Of a stretch of 64,000 nt of DNA, positions 42,110 through 50,587 are shown piece after piece (position 1 is the first letter of the stretch; every line of letters begins with the position of its first letter). A program made the translations under genes and the position numbers. Source of the stretch: CAJBVG01 sp943371235 (GTDB lineage Bacteria; Bacteroidota; Bacteroidia; Sphingobacteriales; Sphingobacteriaceae); NCBI GenBank assembly GCA_943371235.1, contig CALRTZ010000005.1, positions 1-64,000 of the forward strand, read 5' to 3'. Under the pieces are notes generated by a model. It ran no database searches, was not told the origin of the DNA, and saw nothing but the letters and a program-made list of their open reading frames with translations.

Positions 42110-44359
42110 GCGCAATTTAGCAAATTTTAGCAAAAGTTGCTTTTTTCCAACTTGTTTAAATTGAATGGTGGTTTTGATGTCGCCACTAGCACCTTCCATT
42201 TCTAATACGGTACCAAATCCAAATTTCTGATGTTCTACTTCCATACCCACTGTTATTTGCTTTGGGTCTGAAGCTATAAAATCCTCCGAAGCTACATGGT
42301 TATAAGGCTTTGAGAGGGTGCTTGCCTGCATCATTGGTTTTGGTTTGCCTGCAATGCTGTTGTAACTTTGCCTTTCATCATCAAAAAAAGTAGCACTTGC
42401 AATTGGTTTTTGTAGGTAATTTATTTCTAAATATTTAGGGTCTATTTCCTCTAAAAACCTACTCGGGTCGCAAGAAATGGGAGAACCCCATTTATACCTA
42501 GAAACGGCATAACTTAAGGTTAACTTACTTTCTGCTCTTGTTATAGCCACATAAAACAACCTGCGTTCTTCTTCCAAATCTGCCCTAGAATGTAAGGCCA
42601 TTTGTGATGGAAAAAGGTTTTCTTCTAAACCCACTACATATACATGCGGAAACTCTAATCCTTTTGCTGAGTGTATGGTCATTAAAGATACGGTGTCTTT
42701 ATTTTCTTCCTCTTTCTTTTCGTCGCCGGTTAGCAAGGCAATGTCTTGTAAAAAGGTTGCCAGGCTGTGGTCTTCAATATCATCTCTATCTGTAAAATCT
42801 TTAATCCCATTTAGTAATTCCTGTATGTTTTCATACCTGCTTAAGCCTTCAATTGATTTGTCATCATATAAATCTTTTAACAAACCACTTTGTTTTGCAA
42901 TGTGCGATGCCGCATCGTAAGCATTTTGCTGATGGATAAGTACCGCAAAACTTTTAATCATGGTGTTAAAATTTTCGATGCTTGCACCAGATTTTGCACC
43001 TAAAAACTGATTAGCAGTTTCAGAAATTTCAAATAGCGTTTTGTTTTGTTCGCTTGCAGCTATAATAAGTTTATCCATGCTGGTTTTACCAATGCCACGC
43101 ATAGGGTAATTTATGATACGCTTAAAAGCTTCTTCGTCGGCATGGTTTACCGCCAGTCTGAAGTAAGCAATTAAATCTTTAATTTCTTTACGTTGATAGA
43201 AAGAGAGGCCACCATAAATTTTGTACGGAATGTTGAGTTTACGAAGGGCTTCCTCCATGGCTCTCGACTGCGAATTGGTTCTGTATAAAATGGCGAAATC
43301 GCTGTTATTTAAATTTTTATTGGCACGTTCTTGTTGTATTGATTCGGCTACAATTTTACCTTCTTCATTGTCTGAAAAAGCTTTGTAAACCGCAATTTTA
43401 TCTCCACTTTCTTTTTGCGAAAAAACTTTCTTTTTTATTTGATCCTGATTTTTAGCAATCACCGAATTGGCAACTTCTACAATGTTTTGCGTCGATCGGT
43501 AATTTTCCTCGAGCTTAAACACTTTCATGTCGGGGTAATCTTTCTCGAAGTTCAATATATTCTGAATGTTTGCACCACGGAAAGCGTAAATACTTTGCGC
43601 ATCATCACCCACTACACAAATATTTTGGTGTACCGCCACCAGTTTTTTCACTATTAAATATTGAGAAAAATTGGTGTCCTGGTACTCATCAACCATTACG
43701 TATTTAAATTTATGTTGATATTTATTCAACACATCTGCATGCTCGCGAATAAGGATGTTTGTTTTAAATAGTAAATCGTCGAAATCCATTGCACCTGCTT
43801 TCTCACAGCGATTTTGGTAAAGTGAATAGATGTATCCAATTTTGCCTTTTCCCATGGAATGGTCGTCGGTTTGTATCTGGTCGTTTTCGTTGTATTCTTT
43901 TGCCGATATTAAATTGTTTTTAGCAGATGAAATGCGGTGCATTACATGGTTTACATTGTATGCTTTTTCATCTAAATTCTGCTCTTTAATAATGCTGCGT
44001 AATAAACTTTTGGCATCGTCTTTATCGTAAATGGTAAAGTTTGCAGGGAAACCAATTTTATCGGCTTCTTGCCTCAGTATACGTGCAAAAATAGAGTGGA
44101 AGGTACCTGTCCAAATGTTTTTAGCATTTGGGCCAACAATGGCAGAAATACGGTTACGCATTTCTTTCGCTGCTTTATTGGTAAATGTTAAGGCTAATAT
44201 ATTAAAAGGATCCACGCCATTCTTAATCATGTGTGCAATCCGGTACGTAATTACTCTTGTTTTACCCGAACCAGCTCCCGCCACAATCATCATTGGGCCG
44301 TTCATCGTTTCTACCGCAGCTCTTTGCTGAGGATTTAATTCATCTAAATAAGTATGCAT
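42098..44359 (-). CDS. UvrD/PcrA-type superfamily 1 DNA helicase
   Basis: A 3'-5' DNA helicase for repair and replication restart. 753 residues. Motif Q/I region LNPQQRAAVETMNGPMMIVAGAGSGKTRVI (GxGKT near 27-36), motif II DEYQDTN, motif III GDDAQSIYAFRGA, motif V TIHSAKGLEF and motif VI YVAITRAE. The C-terminal 60 residues form a Tudor-like domain (VGMEVEHQKFGFGTVLEMEG), which in PcrA binds RNA polymerase. The stop codon lies in an octamer array. A -7 box (RC of 44392-44399) is 32 nt upstream. Confidence 0.94.
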   Translation of the reverse strand: MHTYLDELNPQQRAAVETMNGPMMIVAGAGSGKTRVITYRIAHMIKNGVDPFNILALTFTNKAAKEMRNRISAIVGPNAKNIWTGTFHSIFARILRQEADKIGFPANFTIYDKDDAKSLLRSIIKEQNLDEKAYNVNHVMHRISSAKNNLISAKEYNENDQIQTDDHSMGKGKIGYIYSLYQNRCEKAGAMDFDDLLFKTNILIREHADVLNKYQHKFKYVMVDEYQDTNFSQYLIVKKLVAVHQNICVVGDDAQSIYAFRGANIQNILNFEKDYPDMKVFKLEENYRSTQNIVEVANSVIAKNQDQIKKKVFSQKESGDKIAVYKAFSDNEEGKIVAESIQQERANKNLNNSDFAILYRTNSQSRAMEEALRKLNIPYKIYGGLSFYQRKEIKDLIAYFRLAVNHADEEAFKRIINYPMRGIGKTSMDKLIIAASEQNKTLFEISETANQFLGAKSGASIENFNTMIKSFAVLIHQQNAYDAASHIAKQSGLLKDLYDDKSIEGLSRYENIQELLNGIKDFTDRDDIEDHSLATFLQDIALLTGDEKKEEENKDTVSLMTIHSAKGLEFPHVYVVGLEENLFPSQMALHSRADLEEERRLFYVAITRAESKLTLSYAVSRYKWGSPISCDPSRFLEEIDPKYLEINYLQKPIASATFFDDERQSYNSIAGKPKPMMQASTLSKPYNHVASEDFIASDPKQITVGMEVEHQKFGFGTVLEMEGASGDIKTTIQFKQVGKKQLLLKFAKLRIVN

Positions 44360-44391
44360 TTTCCCACCAATCCTTTTGTTTATAAGAACTA

Positions 44392-44399
44392 CAAATATA
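44392..44399 (-). promoter_or_regulatory. -7 box for the helicase gene
   Basis: TATATTTG on the minus strand, 32 nt before the ATG. It lies in the 157-nt divergent region shared with the M20 peptidase gene. No clear -33 element. Confidence 0.45.
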
Positions 44400-44501
44400 A
44401 TTTTAGTGATTAATTATAGCCTTATTTTATTCCTCATTTTTTCAACAATTATTGTTTTATTTAACAGTATGTATAATTAGCTAATAAATGACTCATTTTA
44501 T

Positions 44502-44509
44502 TATATTTG
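44502..44509 (+). promoter_or_regulatory. -7 box for the M20 peptidase gene
   Basis: TATATTTG ending 7 nt before the ATG at 44517, so the leader would be at most a few nucleotides. Confidence 0.5.
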
Positions 44510-44516
44510 TCGCAAT

Positions 44517-45905
44517 ATGGAACAAATAAACAATTACATCAATTCAAATAAAGACCGTTTTTTAAACGAGTTATTAGATTTTTTAAGAATTCCTTCAATT
44601 AGTGCCGATTCTGCATACAGTGCAGACGTAATGAAAACGGCAGAATTTGTGAAAGATAAATTAATGGCAGCCGGTGCAGATAAGGTAGAAGTTTGCGCTA
44701 CAGCAGGTTACCCAATTGTGTACGGTGAAAAAATGATCGACCCAAGTTTGCCAACAGTTTTGGTTTACGGGCATTATGATGTACAGCCAGCTACTCCATT
44801 AGAGTTATGGGAAACACCTCCATTCGAACCAACTATACGTAAAACTGCTATACACCCTGATGGTGCTATATTTGCACGTGGTGCATGTGACGATAAAGGT
44901 CAGGTGTACATGCACATTAAAGCATTCGAATTAATGATGCAAACCAACACCTTGGCTTGTAACGTGAAGTTTATGATTGAAGGTGAAGAAGAAGTAGGTT
45001 CTTCTAACCTTGGCATATTTGTAAAAGCAAACAAAGAGAGATTAAAAGCAGATGTGGTATTAATTTCAGATACTTCAATTGTTGCGAATGATACACCTTC
45101 TATTGATTGTGGCTTGCGTGGCTTGAGTTATGTAGAGGTAGAAGTTACCGGCCCGAACAGAGATTTACACTCAGGTGTATATGGCGGAGCTGTAGCAAAT
45201 CCTATTAACATATTAGCTAAAATGATAGCAAGTATGCACGATGAGAATAACCACATTACCATCCCTGGTTTTTATAACAATGTGTTAGACGTAAGTGCAG
45301 AAGATCGTGCAGACATGGCTAAAACTCCATTCGATTTAGAAGAGTACAAAAAAGATTTAGACGTAGCCGATGTTTGGGGTGAAAAAGGATTTTCATCAAT
45401 AGAAAGAACAGGTATACGCCCAACTTTAGATGTTAACGGAATTTGGGGAGGTTACACAGGAGAAGGCGCTAAAACCGTTTTACCATCTAAAGCATTTGCC
45501 AAAATTTCGATGCGTTTAGTTCCAAATCAAACTTCGGATGAAATTACAGCAATATTTAAAAAACATTTCGAATCTATTGCACCAGCTTCGGTAAAAGTAG
45601 AAGTTCGCCCTCACCATGGTGGCGAGCCTGTATTAACGCCTACAGATTCTGTAGCGTTTAAAGCAGCAAGCAAGGCAATGGAACAAACCTATGGTAAAAA
45701 ACCAATCCCAACTCGCGGTGGTGGAAGTATTCCAATTGTAGCATTATTCGAAAAAGAATTAGGATTAAAATCAGTATTAATGGGCTTCGGCTTAGATTCT
45801 GATGCACTACACTCACCAAACGAACATTACGGTTTATTTAACTACTACAAAGGAATTGAAACGATTCCGTTGTTTCATAAGTATTTTGCTGAATTGAGTA
45901 AATAA
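44517..45905 (+). CDS. M20 family metallo-dipeptidase
   Basis: 462 residues, cytoplasmic. Zinc-site segments: YGHYDVQPA (His-x-Asp), ARGACDDKGQ (bridging Asp), IEGEEEVGS (Glu pair) and GFGLDSDALHSPNEHY (His). A lid/dimerisation domain lies between about 200 and 360. This fits the CNDP/carnosinase-like group that hydrolyses dipeptides; substrate specificity is not determined. The stop codon is directly followed by a heptamer array. Confidence 0.92.
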   Translation: MEQINNYINSNKDRFLNELLDFLRIPSISADSAYSADVMKTAEFVKDKLMAAGADKVEVCATAGYPIVYGEKMIDPSLPTVLVYGHYDVQPATPLELWETPPFEPTIRKTAIHPDGAIFARGACDDKGQVYMHIKAFELMMQTNTLACNVKFMIEGEEEVGSSNLGIFVKANKERLKADVVLISDTSIVANDTPSIDCGLRGLSYVEVEVTGPNRDLHSGVYGGAVANPINILAKMIASMHDENNHITIPGFYNNVLDVSAEDRADMAKTPFDLEEYKKDLDVADVWGEKGFSSIERTGIRPTLDVNGIWGGYTGEGAKTVLPSKAFAKISMRLVPNQTSDEITAIFKKHFESIAPASVKVEVRPHHGGEPVLTPTDSVAFKAASKAMEQTYGKKPIPTRGGGSIPIVALFEKELGLKSVLMGFGLDSDALHSPNEHYGLFNYYKGIETIPLFHKYFAELSK

Positions 45906-45955
45906 TTGTACACTGTAAGTTGTACGTTGTAGATTGTACAACGTACAGCGTACAA
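45906..45955. repeat. Inverted heptamer word array after the M20 gene
   Basis: The left arm begins at the base after the TAA stop: TTGTACA, CTGTAAG, TTGTACG, TTGTAGA, TTGTACA. The right arm reads ACGTACA, GCGTACA, AT (CGTACAG, CGTACAA in the other phase), the reverse complement of the word. It can form a hairpin at the convergent end of two genes. Confidence 0.88.
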
Positions 45956-45965
45956 TAAATAAGTT

Positions 45966-46463
45966 TTACTTCATTTTGTTAAACATATAACGGCTAATTT
46001 TCCATTGTCCATTTGTTTTTTGAAGCACAAAAAGCTCTCTGTTTTCTTCTGGTATGGTTTGGCCATTTGCATGAATGAGTGTATTTCCTTTTGAAGTTGT
46101 TCGTGCAAACGCATACTCTCCAATTACTTCAATTTCATCAATATAAAACTCTATATTTAATTGAATGGCATTAAATACAAATTCATAAGCTCCTTTTAAT
46201 TGTTCTTTACCAAAGGCTGACGGCGCGTTGCTTGGCATAAATATACCATCGTTCGTATAAAGCATTAGTACTTTATTTACATCAGAGGTGTTTAATGCGT
46301 CACGATAATCGAAAAGTAATTTTTCAATTGATAATTTTTCATTTGATTGTTCCATTTTGGTTTGAGATAAATTGTTTGACTGATTTTTTGTTTCATTTTG
46401 GCAAGCTGTTAAGATTGTTAGTAAATAAGCTGCGATAAAAATTTTGTTAATTAAAAGTTTCAT
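45966..46463 (-). CDS. SnoaL/DUF4440-like (NTF2 fold) lipoprotein
   Basis: 165 residues. A lipoprotein signal is present (hydrophobic 6-20, lipobox LTAC with C21). The mature part has the NTF2-like layout: LLFDYRDALNTSDVNKVLMLYTNDGIFMP and WKISRYMFNKMK. Similar SgcJ/EcaC or SnoaL-like proteins are often small-ligand binding or of unknown role. It is probably anchored in a membrane. A 109-nt gap separates it from the upstream Crp-family gene on the same strand. Confidence 0.78.
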   Translation of the reverse strand: MKLLINKIFIAAYLLTILTACQNETKNQSNNLSQTKMEQSNEKLSIEKLLFDYRDALNTSDVNKVLMLYTNDGIFMPSNAPSAFGKEQLKGAYEFVFNAIQLNIEFYIDEIEVIGEYAFARTTSKGNTLIHANGQTIPEENRELFVLQKTNGQWKISRYMFNKMK

Positions 46464-46572
46464 AACTATAGTTCTTTTTTATTGAAAATTTATAATACAA
46501 AATTGCAACGAATGAATATATTAAGCCAATAAACTAGCATAAGAAATAGTCTTAATATAGGTTAAGGGTAAA

Positions 46573-47148
46573 TTATTTTATAACCCGCTCATTACGAATT
46601 TTACTTAGAAATTCGGGTGTAATGCCAAGGTAAGATGCTATTTGAGTATTGGGTAATCGTATGGATAATTTGGGATATTGTTCCAAGAAACTTTCATAAC
46701 GTTGGTATGCTGTGGAACTAAATGTTTGTAGCAATCGGTTTTGTAGTTCAATGTATTTATCTTCTATAATTACACGAAAGTTTCTATCGAATTTCGGAAA
46801 GTTGGTATATAAATACCAAAGGTCTGCTTTAGAAATTTGAAGAATGGTAGATGGTTCAATGGCTTCAATAAATAATTTTGATGGCCGCTCTTTGTGTAAA
46901 CTATCAAAATCTGTTATCCAGTCGTCCTCTGCGGCAAATACAAGATTATGTTCAGTGCCATTATTATCAACGCCATACATTTTAAAACAACCCTCAACCA
47001 CATAGTTGAAATTCTTACAAATATCACCCTCCTGTAAAATATATTGTTTACGTTTAATTTTACGCTCGGTCAATCGGCTTAACAAGGCTGCTTTTTCCAA
47101 GTCGTTTAGAGGTATTTGCTTTTCAAAATGCTTAATTATATTTTCCAT
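46573..47148 (-). CDS. Crp/Fnr family transcriptional regulator
   Basis: 191 residues. A cyclic-nucleotide-binding-like domain (about 10-120; YILQEGDICKNFNYVVEGCFKMY) and a short C-terminal helix-turn-helix (TQIASYLGITPEFLSKIRNE). The phosphate-binding arginine region of true cAMP receptors is not evident and the HTH is shortened, as in the many Bacteroidota paralogues of unknown ligand. It may regulate the lipoprotein gene downstream or distant genes; no operator was identified. Confidence 0.85.
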   Translation of the reverse strand: MENIIKHFEKQIPLNDLEKAALLSRLTERKIKRKQYILQEGDICKNFNYVVEGCFKMYGVDNNGTEHNLVFAAEDDWITDFDSLHKERPSKLFIEAIEPSTILQISKADLWYLYTNFPKFDRNFRVIIEDKYIELQNRLLQTFSSTAYQRYESFLEQYPKLSIRLPNTQIASYLGITPEFLSKIRNERVIK

Positions 47149-47199
47149 ATATGCAGAAACAATAACATCTTATCACAATTTTTTTAATTCACCATTCAT

Positions 47200-47811
47200 T
47201 TACCCCTTAACATAAATCAACGGCAATCTCCACTTCAAGTAGAAAGCAAATATTCTTATCAATCCAATAATTATTCCGGCAATCCAGCCTGTGGTGCCTT
47301 CATCAAAACCAATGTATCTACAAGCGAAGTACACAATACCTCCTGCAATGCATGCCGAAGCGTAAATATCTTTGCGGAACACATAAGGTATCTCATTTAA
47401 AATTACATCTCGTAAAATTCCACCGAAACAACCGGTTACTGTACCCAATGCAATGCATACAACAGGGTGTAAATTAAAGGATACTCCTTTATCTATGGCC
47501 ACTACACAAAACACCGCCAAGCCAATCGTATCAAACCAAAACAAGAGTTTAGAAAGGCGCATAAGTTTTGGTAAAAAGAATAAGGCTACTAAATAAGTGA
47601 TTGAAATGGTGGTAATAATTTGCAAGTCTAAAATCCAGGCCACCGGCAAACTGCCTATTAACAAATCACGAATGGTACCGCCTCCAATAGCTGTAATAAA
47701 GGTAATAATTAATACCCCAAATACATCTAATCTTTTCTGCATTGCCGAGTAAGCTCCCGAAAATGCAAAAGCAATGGTACCAAGTATTTCGATGATGTCG
47801 ATGAAACGCAT
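47200..47811 (-). CDS. TRIC-family (UPF0126/YadS-like) cation channel
   Basis: 203 residues with seven hydrophobic segments and the two internal repeats of the bacterial TRIC family. Each repeat has a glycine motif: ITAIGGGTIRDLLIG (about 38-52) and TGCFGGILRDVILNE (about 125-139). The family forms trimeric K+/Na+-permeable channels; the physiological role in bacteria is little known. The gene diverges from the YyaL-like gene. Heptamer words (ACAATTC in sense) stand directly before its ATG, mirrored before the divergent gene. Confidence 0.9.
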   Translation of the reverse strand: MRFIDIIEILGTIAFAFSGAYSAMQKRLDVFGVLIITFITAIGGGTIRDLLIGSLPVAWILDLQIITTISITYLVALFFLPKLMRLSKLLFWFDTIGLAVFCVVAIDKGVSFNLHPVVCIALGTVTGCFGGILRDVILNEIPYVFRKDIYASACIAGGIVYFACRYIGFDEGTTGWIAGIIIGLIRIFAFYLKWRLPLIYVKG

Positions 47812-47815
47812 GATT

Positions 47816-47871
47816 GAATTGTGAATTGTGAATTGTTAATTGTGAATTACAAGTTACGAATTGCAAATTAG
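47816..47871. repeat. Heptamer word array, left arm of the divergent region
   Basis: Eight words of period 7: GAATTGT (three), TAATTGT, GAATTAC, AAGTTAC, GAATTGC, AAATTAG. It starts 5 nt upstream of the TRIC ATG (minus strand). Words decay away from the gene. It is reverse complementary to 48029-48059. Confidence 0.92.
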
Positions 47872-47907
47872 AAAACAAAAGTAGTAATTGGTAGATATTT
47901 GTTTTGA

Positions 47908-47970
47908 GTTATTGGTTAATAAGTTATTGAGTTAATAAGTTATTGGGTTAATATGTTATTTAGTAGTTTA
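47908..47970. repeat. Octamer word array in the middle of the divergent region
   Basis: Words GTTATTG, GTTAATAA, GTTATTGA, GTTAATAA, GTTATTGG, GTTAATAT, GTTATTTA, GTAGTTTA: period 8 after the first, alternating GTTATT and GTTAAT. A second, unrelated word family between the two arms of the heptamer array. Confidence 0.88.
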
Positions 47971-48028
47971 TATAATTTTAAAATTGGCTACATTGGTATC
48001 AATATATTATTATAAACTAAATTTGCCA

Positions 48029-48059
48029 ACAATTCACAACTCACAATTCACAATTCACC
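48029..48059. repeat. Heptamer word array, right arm of the divergent region
   Basis: ACAATTC, ACAACTC, ACAATTC, ACAATTC, ACC, then directly the ATG at 48060. Reverse complement of the left arm words at 47816. Confidence 0.9.
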
Positions 48060-50057
48060 ATGTCTCTACTCAAAGAAACCTCCCCATACCTCTTACAACA
48101 CGCCAACAACCCTGTAGAATGGTATCCTTGGGGCGAAGAGGCTTTGGCAAAAGCGAAGCGCGAAAACAAATTAATTGTAGTAAGTATAGGTTACTCTGCT
48201 TGCCATTGGTGCCATGTTATGGAGCACGAATCGTTTGAAGATAATGAAGTGGCAGAAGTAATGAACACTTTGTATGTAAATATTAAAGTGGATAGGGAAG
48301 AACGACCAGACATTGATCAAATTTACATGTCGGCATTACAATTAATGAACGGAACTGGAGGCTGGCCGCTCAATTGTATTTTGTTGCCAGACCAGCGACC
48401 AATTTACGGTGGTACTTATTTCAAGAAAAAAGATTGGATAAATATATTGAGCAATGTGGCGGCAATGTATAGAAATAAACCTGATGAGTTGTATACCTAT
48501 GCTGATAAGTTAATAGAAGGTGTACGCAACATGGAAAGTATTTCTGTAAAATCCGAAGATCAGCAAGTACCTGAAAATTTCTTAACCGAATACATGCAAA
48601 GTTGGAATCGTTTTTTAGATTTCGAAAACGGTGGAACCATTGGTGCACCTAAGTTTCCGGTGCCTGGTAACTTACAGTATTTGTTAAAGTATAATCATTT
48701 CTTTCCACAAGATACAATGGAGTACTTTCTGCAAAATACCCTACACAGAATTGCTCGTGGTGGCATTTATGATCAAGTAGGAGCTGGCATTTATCGTTAT
48801 TCGGTAGATGGGGTTTGGCACATTCCGCATTTCGAAAAAATGTTGTATGATCAAGCTCAAATGATTTCTTTATATGCAGAAGCTTATTCAAAATATAAAA
48901 ATCCCTTGTACTTAAAAACCTTCGAAAGTATCATTTCTTTTTGCAATCGTGAGTTGTTTAATGAAAATGAACATTCGTATTATTCGGCTTTAGATGCCGA
49001 TTCGGAAGGAGTAGAAGGCAAGTTTTATTGCTTTACAAATGAGGAGTTGCGATCATTGTTAAATGAAAATGCCGAATTATTTATTGAATATTTTAGGTGT
49101 ACTGATGAGGGTAATTTTGAACACGGTTTAAATAATTTGTTCATGATTACAGAGAGAGAAGTTTTTTTCAGTAAACATGGATTAGATGAAAGTGAGTGGG
49201 AGCAAAGAGCAGAAACAATGCTTCAAGTATTATTTAATTACAGAGCAAAACGAGTACGCCCTGGCTTAGACGATAAACAGCTATGTGCTTGGAATGGTTT
49301 AATGGTAAAGGGTTTGAGCGATGCCTTCAAAGCAAGTGCTAACGAAAAGTATAAAACCTTAGCTGAAAATACCTTGATATTTATGCTGCAAAAATTTGTA
49401 CAAGGCAACAAGGTCTTTAGAAGTTACAAAAACAATGAAGCAAAGGTAAATGCCTTTCTCGACGATTATGCTTTTTTAATTCAAGCAATGCTTTCTGTTT
49501 ATGAAATAACTGCGAATGAAACATATTTAACTAAAGCTGTAGAGCTTTGTCAGCATTGCATCTCAGAGTTTTTCGATACAAATTCTGGAATGTTTTACTT
49601 TACCGCTAGTTCATCAGAAAATTTAGTTGCACGTAAGCAGGAGTATTATGACAGTGTAATTCCTTCATCCAACTCTGTTATGTTACAAAATCTAAAAAGA
49701 ATTGCTGTGCTAACAGAAAACCAAGTGTTTGAGGAAATGTCAGATACAATGATGTACAATATGTTAGTAACCATGAAAAGATATCCACCTTCATTTTCTG
49801 GATGGGCTAATTATATACTAGCCAAATCAATTGGCGATACAGAAATAGTAATTACTGGAAGCAATGCTTTTGATAAGTACAAAGAAATGGCCCTTCATTA
49901 CACACCAAATGTTGTGATGGCTTATACTACCATAACTAATGAAAATGTATTATTCAAGAATCGGTATGTTGATGGGAAAACTTTAATTTATGTTTGCAAA
50001 AATAAAGCATGTTTATTGCCAGTAGAGAACACTAACGATGCAATAAAACTAGTTTAA
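48060..50057 (+). CDS. Thioredoxin-domain protein of the YyaL/SPATA20 family (DUF255)
   Basis: 665 residues. An N-terminal DUF255 thioredoxin-like domain (about 1-160) with LLKETSPYLLQHANNPVEWYPWGEEA and the CxxC-type motif SACHWCHVMEHESFED. A long alpha/alpha-barrel-like region (about 200-640) follows, resembling glycosidase or epimerase folds (GGIYDQVGAGIYRYSVDGVWHIPHFEKMLYDQ is the family signature, cited here in parts). The function of the family is not established. The ATG is fixed by the family N-terminus and lies directly at the end of the array. Confidence 0.9.
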   Translation: MSLLKETSPYLLQHANNPVEWYPWGEEALAKAKRENKLIVVSIGYSACHWCHVMEHESFEDNEVAEVMNTLYVNIKVDREERPDIDQIYMSALQLMNGTGGWPLNCILLPDQRPIYGGTYFKKKDWINILSNVAAMYRNKPDELYTYADKLIEGVRNMESISVKSEDQQVPENFLTEYMQSWNRFLDFENGGTIGAPKFPVPGNLQYLLKYNHFFPQDTMEYFLQNTLHRIARGGIYDQVGAGIYRYSVDGVWHIPHFEKMLYDQAQMISLYAEAYSKYKNPLYLKTFESIISFCNRELFNENEHSYYSALDADSEGVEGKFYCFTNEELRSLLNENAELFIEYFRCTDEGNFEHGLNNLFMITEREVFFSKHGLDESEWEQRAETMLQVLFNYRAKRVRPGLDDKQLCAWNGLMVKGLSDAFKASANEKYKTLAENTLIFMLQKFVQGNKVFRSYKNNEAKVNAFLDDYAFLIQAMLSVYEITANETYLTKAVELCQHCISEFFDTNSGMFYFTASSSENLVARKQEYYDSVIPSSNSVMLQNLKRIAVLTENQVFEEMSDTMMYNMLVTMKRYPPSFSGWANYILAKSIGDTEIVITGSNAFDKYKEMALHYTPNVVMAYTTITNENVLFKNRYVDGKTLIYVCKNKACLLPVENTNDAIKLV

Positions 50058-50062
50058 TATTT

Positions 50063-50587
50063 TTACCAGGTAGTTTTTACAAAAAGCGTATCGGCATCCA
50101 TTCCTTTTACATCTTGTATGCTAAATATTGAGTACGATTTTTCTACATTCCAATCTACGATTTTACTGGAACTGTATAAGTTATTAGCGTTTTGGAAGTA
50201 AAAGTATATTCTGTTTGGCTTGTTTAAATCACCGTACACATCCATAAATTTTAGCGTCAGCTTTTTTTCTAAACATACAAAACGAGTATAGTTCGGGGTG
50301 TTTAGTTGTTTATACGAATTTTTCCAAGCTGGTTTATTTATGTCGAATTCGGTAAAGGTTTCGATGTCTTTATATACTTCTTCGGCAGTAATTATTTTTC
50401 GTTCGAGTGTGTTATTTTGTATAACCGTTTTTGTTATTTCAGCTTCTAATTTTTTAATGTTACTAAAATTAAATACTTGTTCTTTTATAGAAATAGGGTA
50501 GTACTTACTATTCGTTTTTTCTTTGGCAGTTGGCGTACAAGCCAATACATGAAGGCAAAGCAGTACAAAAAATATATTTTTCTTCAT
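50063..50587 (-). CDS. Lipoprotein of unknown function
   Basis: 174 residues with a lipoprotein signal (MKKNIFFVLLCLHVLACTPT, lipobox LAC with C17). The mature part alternates hydrophobic and charged residues (FNFSNIKKLEAEITKTVIQN, YFYFQNANNLYSSS) and looks like a beta sandwich. No family is recognised. The start overlaps the gpmI stop by one base (TAATG), so it is translationally coupled to gpmI, although no functional link is evident. It ends 5 nt from the convergent YyaL-like gene. Confidence 0.68.
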   Translation of the reverse strand: MKKNIFFVLLCLHVLACTPTAKEKTNSKYYPISIKEQVFNFSNIKKLEAEITKTVIQNNTLERKIITAEEVYKDIETFTEFDINKPAWKNSYKQLNTPNYTRFVCLEKKLTLKFMDVYGDLNKPNRIYFYFQNANNLYSSSKIVDWNVEKSYSIFSIQDVKGMDADTLFVKTTW

